The notes under the pieces are model-generated. The model did no database searches, was not told the DNA's origin, and saw only the letters and a list, made by a program, of their open reading frames with translations. Positions 25,073 to 33,268 of a DNA stretch of 51,814 nucleotides are shown piece by piece. The stretch is from Vulcanimicrobiota bacterium (GTDB lineage Bacteria > Vulcanimicrobiota > Vulcanimicrobiia > Vulcanimicrobiales > Vulcanimicrobiaceae), in the NCBI GenBank assembly GCA_019236975.1, contig JAFAHZ010000121.1, forward strand, positions 1 to 51,814, in the 5' to 3' direction. Numbering within the stretch: position 1 is the stretch's first letter; each line of letters opens with the position of its first letter. Made by a program: the position numbers and the translations under genes.

Positions 25073-26998
25073 CTAGATGTCGCCGGCGGGAACCAGTCTC
25101 ACCGAAACCGGCGCAGACGCTGCTTTGAGCGATCCGTCCGGTATCCCGGCCGTCCCGGCGAGGGCCCCCGCCACCGTTGCGCTCCAATAGACGCTCAGCG
25201 TTTTGCTGCCGGCGTTAGCGACGTATAACGTACCCTGTCCGAATACGGAGCTCAGTGCGGCATCGAAGACGACCCCCTCGGGCGTCGTTGCAGCGGTCAA
25301 GTCCGTTCCGGGCACGCCGATCGTGCTCGCCGAAACCGGTCCCGGATACACGGTGACTCCGCCGCCGCTGCCGGCGATGAAGAGATCGCCGGCCGCATCC
25401 TCGGCAATGGCGTCGGGCGTGGCGGCGGCGGGTGTCAGCGTTCCCGTCGACGCGACACCCAACGTGCCTCCGATCGCAGACGTAAGTTGAGCGGCGCTAA
25501 ATGCCGCCACGCTCGCTCCCGCAACGACGAAGAGGTTTCCGGAAGGATCGACGATGAGCGACGATGGCACGAGCACGCTATAGGGCGACGACGACAGATA
25601 GCCCTTTCGCGTCCAGCCGGTCCCCGATCCGGTGAAAACGTCGACGTGGCCGGACGCCTCCGCCACCCAGAGATTGCCGGCGGCGTCGAAAGCCATCGAC
25701 GTCGGGTGCGTTCCGCCGGGACTCAGCGCGAGCGTCGCCGCGGGCGCACCTTGCGCTGCCGTGAGGCAGCCGCTCGTCTGAGCGCTGCTATATATCCCGA
25801 CGGTATTCGAGCCTTCCTCGGCGACGAATAAGTCGCCGCTGGAATCGAAAAGCAATCCGGTCGGCGTAATCGTGCCGGACGTCGCAATCGTCATCGATTG
25901 CGTTTTCGTTTTGCTCGTTCCGCCTACAGCGGCGGTGACGTTTGCCGCCGTATAACAGTTGACCGTCCGCGTGCCGCTATTGGCGATGAAGAGATTCGGC
26001 GGCGATGCGTTGTCGAACGCGACACCGAGGTCGGCATTACCGCCGGTCAAATTTGCGGTTGCGGCAACCGCCGTATTTCCCGCTAGCGCTTTCGCTACGA
26101 CCGCGGGCGCGTAGATGCTCTCGGCGTTCCCGTCGCTTACTACCACGGCGCCCGGTAACGCGGTCGTGACTTTTGGCGCCGTTTGGCAGCCCGGCGTGCA
26201 CGCCGCGACACCGGCGGGCATGACGGCGGTCAGTGTCACCGTCGCGTTCTCGGAAAGCGTCGCGGCCTTCGGTTTCAGATCGAAGCCCGCGTTCGTAATG
26301 GCGGAGGCCGTGAAGTTTGCGGGGTTAATCGCAAGCGTGTACGACGGCGTGCCGGGACCGACGATCACGTTGCCGTCGGCGTCCTTCATCGTTACGGTAA
26401 ACGGAAACGGCGTCGCGGCACCGAGCACCGTCAGTCCGCCGGCACCGCTGACGCTGTAGGTGTTTCCATCGGTACTGGCAGCGGGCGAGATGACGATCGA
26501 AGCCGGGACGCCCGTCAGCGTCGTGCTCATCGTCTGATTACCGGGCGCCACTTCCTTAGTGACGACGTTTTCCGACAAGCGCCGGCTCGACGAGTCGAAT
26601 GCGGTAATGGTGAACTTGTCGTCGGCAGCCGGAACGGTCCACTGCGTCGAGCAGATGTAGCCCGATCCGGAAACCGGCGAACAGTTGGAGCTCAACGTTA
26701 GCGTAACGTTGAGCGTGAAACCTGCCGGCGGCGCAACGCCGTTGACGGTCGTCAGGTTGAAGGTGACTGAGTTGGTCGACGGCGAGACGTATCGCGCGTG
26801 GCGATGATGCCGCTTGTGCTTGGGGAATCGAACCGCTACGGTCAAACGCGCTCGGGTATATTTCGAGCCTGCGGCGAGCCCCGAATCCGCACCTCCGCCG
26901 AAGGCACCCGAGGAAGGCACCACACTGCCGCCGCTGCAGCCGGCAAGGACCGCGAGCCCAAACGCAATCGCCGCTACGGCGCTACGTATGTTTCGCAT
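25073..26998 (-). CDS. Array lipoprotein E: family N-terminal domain fused to an NHL-like propeller
   Basis: The product is 641 aa from the ATG at 26998, inside the 3' end of the preceding gene (17-nt overlap). Lipobox LAGCSGG. Residues about 35-150 match the N-terminal part of its neighbours: basic stretch (RFPKHKRHHRHARYV), SVTFNLTTVNGVAPPAGF, GYICSTQWTVPAADDKFTITAFD and LSENVV. Instead of the family's C-terminal core it has an Ig-like segment (VTMKDADGNVIVG) and then about 330 residues of propeller blades (GLLFDSSGDLFVAEEGSNTVGIY, MAFDAAGNLWVAEASGHVDVF). It is the last lipoprotein before trxA. The function is unknown. Confidence 0.8.
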   Translation of the reverse strand: MRNIRSAVAAIAFGLAVLAGCSGGSVVPSSGAFGGGADSGLAAGSKYTRARLTVAVRFPKHKRHHRHARYVSPSTNSVTFNLTTVNGVAPPAGFTLNVTLTLSSNCSPVSGSGYICSTQWTVPAADDKFTITAFDSSSRRLSENVVTKEVAPGNQTMSTTLTGVPASIVISPAASTDGNTYSVSGAGGLTVLGAATPFPFTVTMKDADGNVIVGPGTPSYTLAINPANFTASAITNAGFDLKPKAATLSENATVTLTAVMPAGVAACTPGCQTAPKVTTALPGAVVVSDGNAESIYAPAVVAKALAGNTAVAATANLTGGNADLGVAFDNASPPNLFIANSGTRTVNCYTAANVTAAVGGTSKTKTQSMTIATSGTITPTGLLFDSSGDLFVAEEGSNTVGIYSSAQTSGCLTAAQGAPAATLALSPGGTHPTSMAFDAAGNLWVAEASGHVDVFTGSGTGWTRKGYLSSSPYSVLVPSSLIVDPSGNLFVVAGASVAAFSAAQLTSAIGGTLGVASTGTLTPAAATPDAIAEDAAGDLFIAGSGGGVTVYPGPVSASTIGVPGTDLTAATTPEGVVFDAALSSVFGQGTLYVANAGSKTLSVYWSATVAGALAGTAGIPDGSLKAASAPVSVRLVPAGDI

Positions 26999-28145
26999 TG
27001 ATGATCCACGTAAGTCCGCCTTCGGCAAGGCCGACGTAGTACGTTGCCGTAGCAGCGGGTGAGTTGCTGTCGGTCGCGGTGCACGTTACGGAGCTGCTCG
27101 GCCCGAAGGTCGTGCCGCCGACGCCGCCGTCAAAGTTGAGGTAAGCCCCGTTGTTCCCATAAACGGTGCCGGCGCTTCCGCTAAACGTCGTTCCCGTGCC
27201 GCTGCCGTCCTGTCCGGTGACCGGAGAGGTGATCTGCGGGTACGTCGCCCCGGTCACACCGTTGGCATAGTTGGTTGCCGGAACCGGCGACGGCAACGGC
27301 AGCGAAGGCACGGAGTTGAGATACGTCACGTGCGGGTTGTTACACGCAATCGTTATCGTATCGAGGGCGCCGGCCGCCGTTAAATAGATCGGCACGTTGG
27401 GGCTGGAGGCGCCGCTGCCGCCGCCCGACGCGGGAATAATCGTTTCGTTATCTGCGTCGAGTGCGACCAGCGTCAACGTGTCGCCGAGGGCGACGCCGGC
27501 ATCGTCCAGGAGCGGATCGTAGCAGCTCGTCGCGCACGAGTACTGCTGCGTCTGTTGCGAATAGACCGGTCTAGCCGCGCCGTTGGCAAATCCGTCTCCA
27601 CTTTGCCATTTGAGCGCCGCCACGATCGGGTTCAAACTGAAGGTTCCGTTCGCGACACCGCCCACGGGAACCGCAAACTGAGCCCAGGCTTCCGAGAGTC
27701 CTTTTCCGCCGCTGCAACCCGTCGTCGTACCGCTGCAGGCAACGATCTGATACGTATCGGTCGCTGCCGGGGCGGCTACGGTAATACTGCACGCGTAGCC
27801 GCCGTCGGGTGATTGCGTCGCGCAATGCGGGCTCGTCTGCGGTAACAAGACAACGTTGTATGGATTGGAAGGGCTGGTGGCGACGCCTTGGACCGCAATG
27901 AGATTGAAATCGATTTCGGTCGTATCTGCCGGTAAGAACGCCGGCTTGACGCGTTTTTTCAGGAGCGCGCGAGCGATCCACTGCGAGGCTCTCTTTGACG
28001 GCACGCGAACGACCGCGTGGAGATATCCGAGCCCGTGCGCGGGGCGAACGCCGTACGTCGCCGGGGCAGTTCCAGCGCTGCTGCACGCGGCAAGCAGCGC
28101 CGACGTCATCGCGAGCGAGAGCGCGGCTGCGATGCGAGGTCTCAC
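26982..28145 (-). CDS. Array lipoprotein D (unrecognised family)
   Basis: The product is 387 aa from the GTG at 28145, preferred over an upstream TTG because GGAG lies 7 nt before it and GTGA overlaps the stop of gene C. Lipobox LLAACSS. Domains in order: a basic linker (VPSKRASQWIARALLKKRVK), FLPADTTEIDFNLIAVQG, GYACSITVAAPAATDTYQIV, LSEAW, SCYDPLLDDAGVALGDTLTL, PNVPIYL, VTYLNSVPSLP, ITSPVTGQDGSGTGTTFSG, YGNNGAYLNFDGG and ATYYVGLAEGGLTW. The same order occurs in genes A-C. All-beta composition and paired Cys suggest an exported disulphide-bonded domain. I do not recognise the family. Confidence 0.8.
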   Translation of the reverse strand: MRPRIAAALSLAMTSALLAACSSAGTAPATYGVRPAHGLGYLHAVVRVPSKRASQWIARALLKKRVKPAFLPADTTEIDFNLIAVQGVATSPSNPYNVVLLPQTSPHCATQSPDGGYACSITVAAPAATDTYQIVACSGTTTGCSGGKGLSEAWAQFAVPVGGVANGTFSLNPIVAALKWQSGDGFANGAARPVYSQQTQQYSCATSCYDPLLDDAGVALGDTLTLVALDADNETIIPASGGGSGASSPNVPIYLTAAGALDTITIACNNPHVTYLNSVPSLPLPSPVPATNYANGVTGATYPQITSPVTGQDGSGTGTTFSGSAGTVYGNNGAYLNFDGGVGGTTFGPSSSVTCTATDSNSPAATATYYVGLAEGGLTWIINAKHT

Positions 28146-29344
28146 CGGCGCGCTCCGTTCGAACCCCAACCGATCGAGCCGAGCTCCAAGCCGAGGTAGT
28201 ACGTTGCGGAATTCCCCTGCAAATCCGTAGCCGTGCAGCCGGCTGCAGGACCTAACCCGTAACCGCTGCCGGTGCCGTCAAAGTTGATGGCAACGCCGTT
28301 ATTACCATAAATTTTGCCGGAAATCGCGTTGCCGCCGAAGTCGGTCCCCCCGCCGCTCGTTCCGTCGGAGGTCGTCACCGGAGAGTTGAAGCTGGGCGGA
28401 CTGCCGTTTCCAGGCCCGCTCCACGAACCGCCGGCACCCGTATTACTGAATCCGTTGGCAAAATCTATGGCCTTGAGCGCAGCCGCCGGGATAGGCGACA
28501 AATTGTAGCCGTACGTGTTTAGGAACTCGACCGCCCCGTCGCTGCAGGTAACGGTTACGGTGTCGGCGCTGCCGTTCTGCTGCAAGTAAATTGGAATGTA
28601 GGGCGCACCGCTAACGGGCGTGTTACCCGCGGCGGGTACGATGACGTTGCCGTCGCTGTCGAGCAGCTGGAGGGCGGCAAGATCGGCCGTGACGCCGCCA
28701 AAGGTGTTGAGGAGCGGATCGTAGCAGCCGCCCGGCGCCGTGCAGACGTACTTGCCGTGCACGACGGTCGGCGTCCCAGCGCCATTCGTATAGCCCTCGC
28801 CGCTCGTCCACATCAGGCCGTTGGTCGCGGCCACAACCGGATCGAGCGTAAACGAGGTCGGCGACGCAGCCGTCGCCGTGACGTCTATGACCACGCTGGA
28901 TTCCGACAGCGTTTTCGACGCGCTATCGGTCGTCTGAATCGCCCACTCGTCTGCACCGACCGGTGCCGGGACGAGCGTCTGACACACATACCCGGTCGGA
29001 CCGACGAGCGGCTCCGGCGTGCACGTCGACGTTAAGAAAGAGAAGTCGAATCCGCTCGGCGGCGCCTCGCCGTTGACGCCGGTCAGCACGAAGCTCACCG
29101 TCGCGGCGCTCGAAGGAAGATAGTGCGCGCGTCTTTTCGTGTGCTTCGACGGCACGTGCAATCGGATGTGCATGAGCGCGACCTTACCGTTCCACCGTCT
29201 GTGCACGGTCGACGGTACGCTCGCGGCCGGCGCACCCGTGCCGCCACCCGAACACGCTGCCAATACAGCACTCGCGAGCGCAAGTGCTGCGTAGCACTCT
29301 GCCCGTTGGCGGCGGCGCCGAAGCGCCGTCGCCAACGAGAACAT
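28142..29344 (-). CDS. Array lipoprotein C (unrecognised family)
   Basis: The product is 400 aa. ATG at 29344 with no visible Shine-Dalgarno site, 21 nt after gene B. Lipobox LAACSGG (Cys about residue 31) after an Arg-rich n-region. It shows the family blocks: WNGKVALMHIRLHVPSKHTK, YLPSSAATVSFVLTGVNGEAPP, GYVCQTLVPAPVGADEWAIQ, LSESSVV, GCYDPLLNTFGG, YIPIYL, SPVTTSDGTSGGGTDFGG, YGNNGVAINFDG and ATYYLGLELGSIGWG. The N-terminal block is closest to that of gene E, the C-terminal core to D. The stop TGA overlaps the GTG of gene D. Confidence 0.8.
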   Translation of the reverse strand: MFSLATALRRRRQRAECYAALALASAVLAACSGGGTGAPAASVPSTVHRRWNGKVALMHIRLHVPSKHTKRRAHYLPSSAATVSFVLTGVNGEAPPSGFDFSFLTSTCTPEPLVGPTGYVCQTLVPAPVGADEWAIQTTDSASKTLSESSVVIDVTATAASPTSFTLDPVVAATNGLMWTSGEGYTNGAGTPTVVHGKYVCTAPGGCYDPLLNTFGGVTADLAALQLLDSDGNVIVPAAGNTPVSGAPYIPIYLQQNGSADTVTVTCSDGAVEFLNTYGYNLSPIPAAALKAIDFANGFSNTGAGGSWSGPGNGSPPSFNSPVTTSDGTSGGGTDFGGNAISGKIYGNNGVAINFDGTGSGYGLGPAAGCTATDLQGNSATYYLGLELGSIGWGSNGARR

Positions 29345-29365
29345 AACGATCGAAACGATTTCGGC

Positions 29366-30718
29366 CTACCGCGTCCGCCCAGCGGGGTGACGCCGATGCG
29401 CCAAGTTGACGCCCCACGTGAGCGAGCCTTGAGCCAGCCCCGCGTAATACGTGGCGCTGGAGATCGTGCCGTCTATCCCATTACCGAGCGTGGCGGCACA
29501 GCTTTGCGTAGAACCTAGGGTGTAGGTTATACCGTCGTTGTTTCCGCCGCCGTCGTAGTTGATGTACTGGCCGTTGTTGCCGTAGATCGTTTCCGTGTTT
29601 CCGTTGAAGTCGGTTCCGCCATTGAGCGTGCCGTCAAAACCGTTTGCCGGCGACGTAAACAGCGGATAGTAGCTGATGCCGGGACCGACGAACTGCATGG
29701 TGCCGCCCGAACCGCCGATGGATCCGTTGGCGAGATCCGGCTGAGGATACTCCGACAGATATTGCGCCTGCAGGGTCGCAGCAGTCAGCGGCGGGGAGCC
29801 GTCCGGCGGACTCGACTGCAGCCATTGGAGATCGGCATCGCTGCACGACACACCGACTTGCAACGCGTTGCCGCTGCCGTCCACGTAGACCGGGACGTTC
29901 GGCGAGCCGCTGATGGAACCGGCGGCAGCGGCTACGATAATGTCGCCATCCGGATCGAGCACGTTCAGGATGGCGGTGTCGTAGAGGGCGACGCCTTCGC
30001 TGTTGAGGATCGGGTCGTAACACCCGGAGCTCGCGCACGAGTACGTGTTGGTCCCCGTATTGAGCGTCGGCGTATCGCTTCCGTTGTCGAATCCGCTCAC
30101 GGTGCACGACCACGTACCGCCCGATTCCGTGTAACCGCCTCCGCCGTTGCACGTTCCGGCGAACCACTTGAGGCTGCTCGCCACGGGATTGAGGGTAAAG
30201 TTGCCCGCCGTTACGTTGGGGGCCGGCAAGACGCTCAGCGTGACTGCGGACTCCGATAACGTCGTCGGAGTTCCGTCGGATGCAACGATGGTGTACGTAT
30301 CCAACGCCGCAGGCGCCGGCACGGTAACGTTACAGGCGTAGCCTTCGCCGAACGCATTGCAAACGGACGTATCGCTTGTCGAAATCGTGACGCCGAATGG
30401 GTTGGAGGCCGGCGGCGACACGGACTGGCCGTTGACGCTAATCAGCGAAAACGACACCGACGTGACCGATAGGGGCAGGAAATTCGGCCGCTTTCCGTTT
30501 TTTGCGGCCGCGCGCGCGATTGCGTGATTGATACGCTTGCGCTCCTTGCTCGACGGGAACTTGACGTGGATATGCAAGTGGCCGGTCTTACCGGTCCACG
30601 CGAACCTATGCGCCGGATTGGCCGGCGGCGTTAGCGACGATGTGTTGGCGCCGCCCGAACACGCCGCCAGCATGGTGGCGACGAGTATCGAGCCCAGCGT
30701 CCGAGTGTACCGTTTCAT
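29366..30718 (-). CDS. Array lipoprotein B (unrecognised family)
   Basis: The product is 450 aa. ATG at 30718 with GAGGAG about 10 nt upstream. Lipobox LAACSGG. The blocks are WTGKTGHLHIHVKFPSSKER, FLPLSVTSVSFSLISVNGQS, GYACNVTVPAPAALDTYTIV, LSESAVTLSV, FTLNPVASSLKWFAGTC, GCYDPILNSEGVALYDTAIL, PNVPVYV, WLQSSPPDGSPPLTAATL, TSPANGFDGTLNGGTDFNG, YGNNGQYINYDGGGNNDGI and ATYYAGLAQGSLTWGVN. It is closest to gene A: both have a Cys-containing insert (FAGTCGG or FAGTCNG plus a Trp-Cys strand) absent from C and D. Confidence 0.8.
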   Translation of the reverse strand: MKRYTRTLGSILVATMLAACSGGANTSSLTPPANPAHRFAWTGKTGHLHIHVKFPSSKERKRINHAIARAAAKNGKRPNFLPLSVTSVSFSLISVNGQSVSPPASNPFGVTISTSDTSVCNAFGEGYACNVTVPAPAALDTYTIVASDGTPTTLSESAVTLSVLPAPNVTAGNFTLNPVASSLKWFAGTCNGGGGYTESGGTWSCTVSGFDNGSDTPTLNTGTNTYSCASSGCYDPILNSEGVALYDTAILNVLDPDGDIIVAAAAGSISGSPNVPVYVDGSGNALQVGVSCSDADLQWLQSSPPDGSPPLTAATLQAQYLSEYPQPDLANGSIGGSGGTMQFVGPGISYYPLFTSPANGFDGTLNGGTDFNGNTETIYGNNGQYINYDGGGNNDGITYTLGSTQSCAATLGNGIDGTISSATYYAGLAQGSLTWGVNLAHRRHPAGRTR

Positions 30719-30758
30719 GATCGTTATGCTCCTCTAGGCAGCGCTCTCAATGGGGGCA

Positions 30759-31835
30759 TCACCAGCGGCGCACGTTGATCGTGACGCCGTTGACGATGGC
30801 GATTTTGACCTTGACCGTTTTTCCGAGGATGCCGGTGAACGTAGCCGTGCAGTTGCCAAGCTTGGATTGGCCGGCTACCGTGTAGGTGTTTGAGTTGACT
30901 TGCACGACCGTCGCTACATCGGACGTGCAGTTGTCGCTTTCCGTGAAGTTTCCGGTGTAGTTCGGTTGTGAAAGGACGACGTTTAGCGTGTCGGGCGTGC
31001 ACGCGTTACTACCCGAGCTGGGACAGATCGCGACCGACGCGGGATTGGCGCTCACGTTGCCGACGACGGTAATGGTTACCGTCGCGAACTTGCCGGCGCC
31101 GCCGACGAACGTAGCGATGCAGGTGCCGGGCACCGATCCGCCGGCGACTTTGTAGGTCGTGGAGTTGACGGACGTTACGGTTGCGACGTTGGACGAGCAT
31201 CCGTCACTCTCGCCGAAACCGCCGCTGTAGTTACTCTGCGACAGCACGACGGTTTGCGCGTGGGTGCCGCACGACGCGGGACCGCTGCTAGGACAAATCG
31301 TGACCGATCCAGGTGCGGCGTTGACGGTGCCGGGTCCGGGTGTCGGTGTGGGCGTCGGCGTCGGCGAAGCCGACGGCGAAGGTGACGGAGAAACGCTCGG
31401 CGAGGGCGACGGTTTCGGCGTGGTTACCGCGATCGAGAGCGACGCTTTATGCTTATCCGTGTCGCTGAAGACGACGGAGCATTTGCCGCTGCGATCGGGC
31501 GTAACCTTTACCTTGTACGACGGACCTTTGCCGAATGGCGGTCTCAGCGTGGCGATGTGCTTACAATCGCTCAGATCTTCCGAAATTTTTCCTTTATAAC
31601 CGGGGTCGCTAACGTCGACGTCTTGGGCGAACCTGTCACCGACGTTATCGAAGTCGAGACGATCGGGTTTGACTTTGAGCTTCGACGTTCCGGCCACGCC
31701 CGGCGACGTGCGCCCGGCAGCGGTGTCTCCGCCGTTTTGTAGTGGAAGCAATGACCGGTGGCCGTCGCAAGCGACTAAGCCTGCTAGCAGAGCTGCAGTG
31801 GCGAGGCCGATGCACCGGCGGGCGAGTGCAGACAA
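30759..31835 (-). CDS. Lipoprotein with two Cys-rich Ig-like repeats and a Pro/Ser/Thr linker
   Basis: The product is 358 aa with a TTG start (31835) and GAGGG 8 nt upstream. Lipobox VACDG, with Asp after Cys, which in Gram-negatives can mark inner-membrane retention, though the rule may not hold here. Residues about 50-137 form one beta domain; 140-169 are a PSPS/PTPT linker. Two tandem repeats of about 85 residues follow (VTICPSSGPASC...TVVLSQSNYSGGF and VAICPSSGSNAC...NVVLSQPNYTGNF), each with four Cys and a GTCIATF or GNCTATF strand. It sits between array genes A and B with gaps of 18 and 40 nt, so it belongs to the same transcript although it is not a paralogue. Confidence 0.75.
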   Translation of the reverse strand: MSALARRCIGLATAALLAGLVACDGHRSLLPLQNGGDTAAGRTSPGVAGTSKLKVKPDRLDFDNVGDRFAQDVDVSDPGYKGKISEDLSDCKHIATLRPPFGKGPSYKVKVTPDRSGKCSVVFSDTDKHKASLSIAVTTPKPSPSPSVSPSPSPSASPTPTPTPTPGPGTVNAAPGSVTICPSSGPASCGTHAQTVVLSQSNYSGGFGESDGCSSNVATVTSVNSTTYKVAGGSVPGTCIATFVGGAGKFATVTITVVGNVSANPASVAICPSSGSNACTPDTLNVVLSQPNYTGNFTESDNCTSDVATVVQVNSNTYTVAGQSKLGNCTATFTGILGKTVKVKIAIVNGVTINVRRW

Positions 31836-31853
31836 AACCGAACCCTCGAATCC

Positions 31854-33179
31854 CTACCGGCGCCTATGCGCGCGCTTGGCGTTGGTACCCCAACCGATGG
31901 TCCCTTGCGCGAGTCCGATGTAATACGACGTTCCCGCAATGTTCGAGCCGATGTACGCGTTGCAGTAATCGAGCGAGGCCAGATTGTACGGGCCGCCGCC
32001 GTTGCCGCCGCCGTCGTAGTTTAGGTACCGGCCGTCGTTACCCCAGACTTGGTATTGTGCGCCGTTGAAGTCGGTTCCGACGTCGCTGGTGGAACCATAG
32101 TCCTCACCCGTGACCGGCGATGTAAATCCCGCGTACGTCGTAGAGTCGACGAGCCCCGGCCCGAGGTATTGTACGATTCCCGCGGCGCTGTGCGCTCCGT
32201 TCGCAAGATCCGCAGTCGGCTCGGAAGCAGCCTTCAAGGTGGAATAGCTCAAAGGCGGCGCACCGTCCGGCGGCGATGCCTGCAGCCAAGCGACGTCCGG
32301 ATCTTGGCAGATGACGTGCAGGCCGATGCCGCCGCCCGGCGACGGATCGGTACCGGTTTGAAGGTAAATCGGAACGTTCGGAGACCCGCTGATGGTCGTG
32401 CCGTTAGCGCCGGGCGTGATGATGTTGTTGTCGTTATCGAGGACGTTTAGCGTCACCGAGTCTGCAACGGCGGTACCCTCGTCGTTGAGCAGCGGGTCGT
32501 AGCATCCGCCGTCGGCCGGGGTGGGGCACGTGTATGCCGAGCCGTTCCAAACCGGCGTTCCCGTACCGTTATCGAATCCGCCGCCGGTACACTTCCAGGC
32601 TCCCGAAACGTACGTGTAGCCGCCGCACGTCCCCGCGAAAAATCTCAGGCTGGCGGCGACCGGGTTCAGCGTAAAATAGCCGGTCGTGGTCGTGTCGGGG
32701 AGGACGTTGACCGACACCATCGACTCCGAAAGAACCCAGCCGCTCGTCGTATCCTTCGCGACGATCGTCCAGGTGTCGTCGGCGGCGGGAGCCGGCTCGT
32801 CGGCCGAACAGAGAAATCCGCTGCCGTCGGGGTTGCTGTTGCAGCTCGGGTTCCCGCTGGTAACGCTGGTAGCGATCGTGAAATCGAAGGACGTCGGCGT
32901 TCCGGGGCTGCCCGTCGGCACGCCTTCGACGTCGACGAGCGAAAACGTGACGTGCGTCACGGTTGCCGGCAGGTAGTGAGCCTTCTTGCCGTTGCGCAAC
33001 GCGGAAGCGTGCCTGGGCACCGCAAACCGCATTCGGACGTGACCCATCTTCCCGTTCCAGGCGAACTTATGTGCGGGCGAGGTGGAGGGAGTCAGGCTGC
33101 CGGTGCTTGTGCCGCCCGAACAGGCGGAAACTATGGCCGACGCCAGCAGCGCGGCGAGCGCGCGCGGATACCCCTTCAT
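31854..33179 (-). CDS. Array lipoprotein A (unrecognised family), first gene of the array
   Basis: The product is 441 aa from the ATG at 33179, chosen because GGAGAAGG is 4-7 nt upstream and the signal peptide starts there (the frame itself opens at 33239). Lipobox VSACSGG. It contains every family block: WNGKMGHVRMRFAVPRH, YLPATVTHVTFSLVDVEG, DEPAPAADDTWTIVAKDTTS, LSESMVSVNV, FTLNPVAASLRFFAGTCGG, GGCYDPLLNDEGTAVADSVTL, PNVPIYLQTG, WLQASPPDGAPPLSYSTL, TSPVTGEDYGSTSDVGTDFNG, WGNDGRYLNYDGGGNGGG and TSYYIGLAQGTIGWGTN. It begins a seven-gene minus-strand run to trxA and selA, so the promoter should lie in 33180-33268. Confidence 0.8.
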   Translation of the reverse strand: MKGYPRALAALLASAIVSACSGGTSTGSLTPSTSPAHKFAWNGKMGHVRMRFAVPRHASALRNGKKAHYLPATVTHVTFSLVDVEGVPTGSPGTPTSFDFTIATSVTSGNPSCNSNPDGSGFLCSADEPAPAADDTWTIVAKDTTSGWVLSESMVSVNVLPDTTTTGYFTLNPVAASLRFFAGTCGGYTYVSGAWKCTGGGFDNGTGTPVWNGSAYTCPTPADGGCYDPLLNDEGTAVADSVTLNVLDNDNNIITPGANGTTISGSPNVPIYLQTGTDPSPGGGIGLHVICQDPDVAWLQASPPDGAPPLSYSTLKAASEPTADLANGAHSAAGIVQYLGPGLVDSTTYAGFTSPVTGEDYGSTSDVGTDFNGAQYQVWGNDGRYLNYDGGGNGGGPYNLASLDYCNAYIGSNIAGTSYYIGLAQGTIGWGTNAKRAHRRR

Positions 33180-33268
33180 GAGCCTTCTCCCTCGTTGACG
33201 GCGCGTCGTTGGCGACTGGCCTTTCCTAAAAGAGCTCACGCGTCAAGGCCAGCGCACCGGCGGTCGAA

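Noticed and set aside
30759-31835. Short repeats suggesting a CRISPR array
   Set aside because: The repeats are codon repeats of the PSPS/PTPT linker and two Ig-like domains, without spacer spacing or cas genes.
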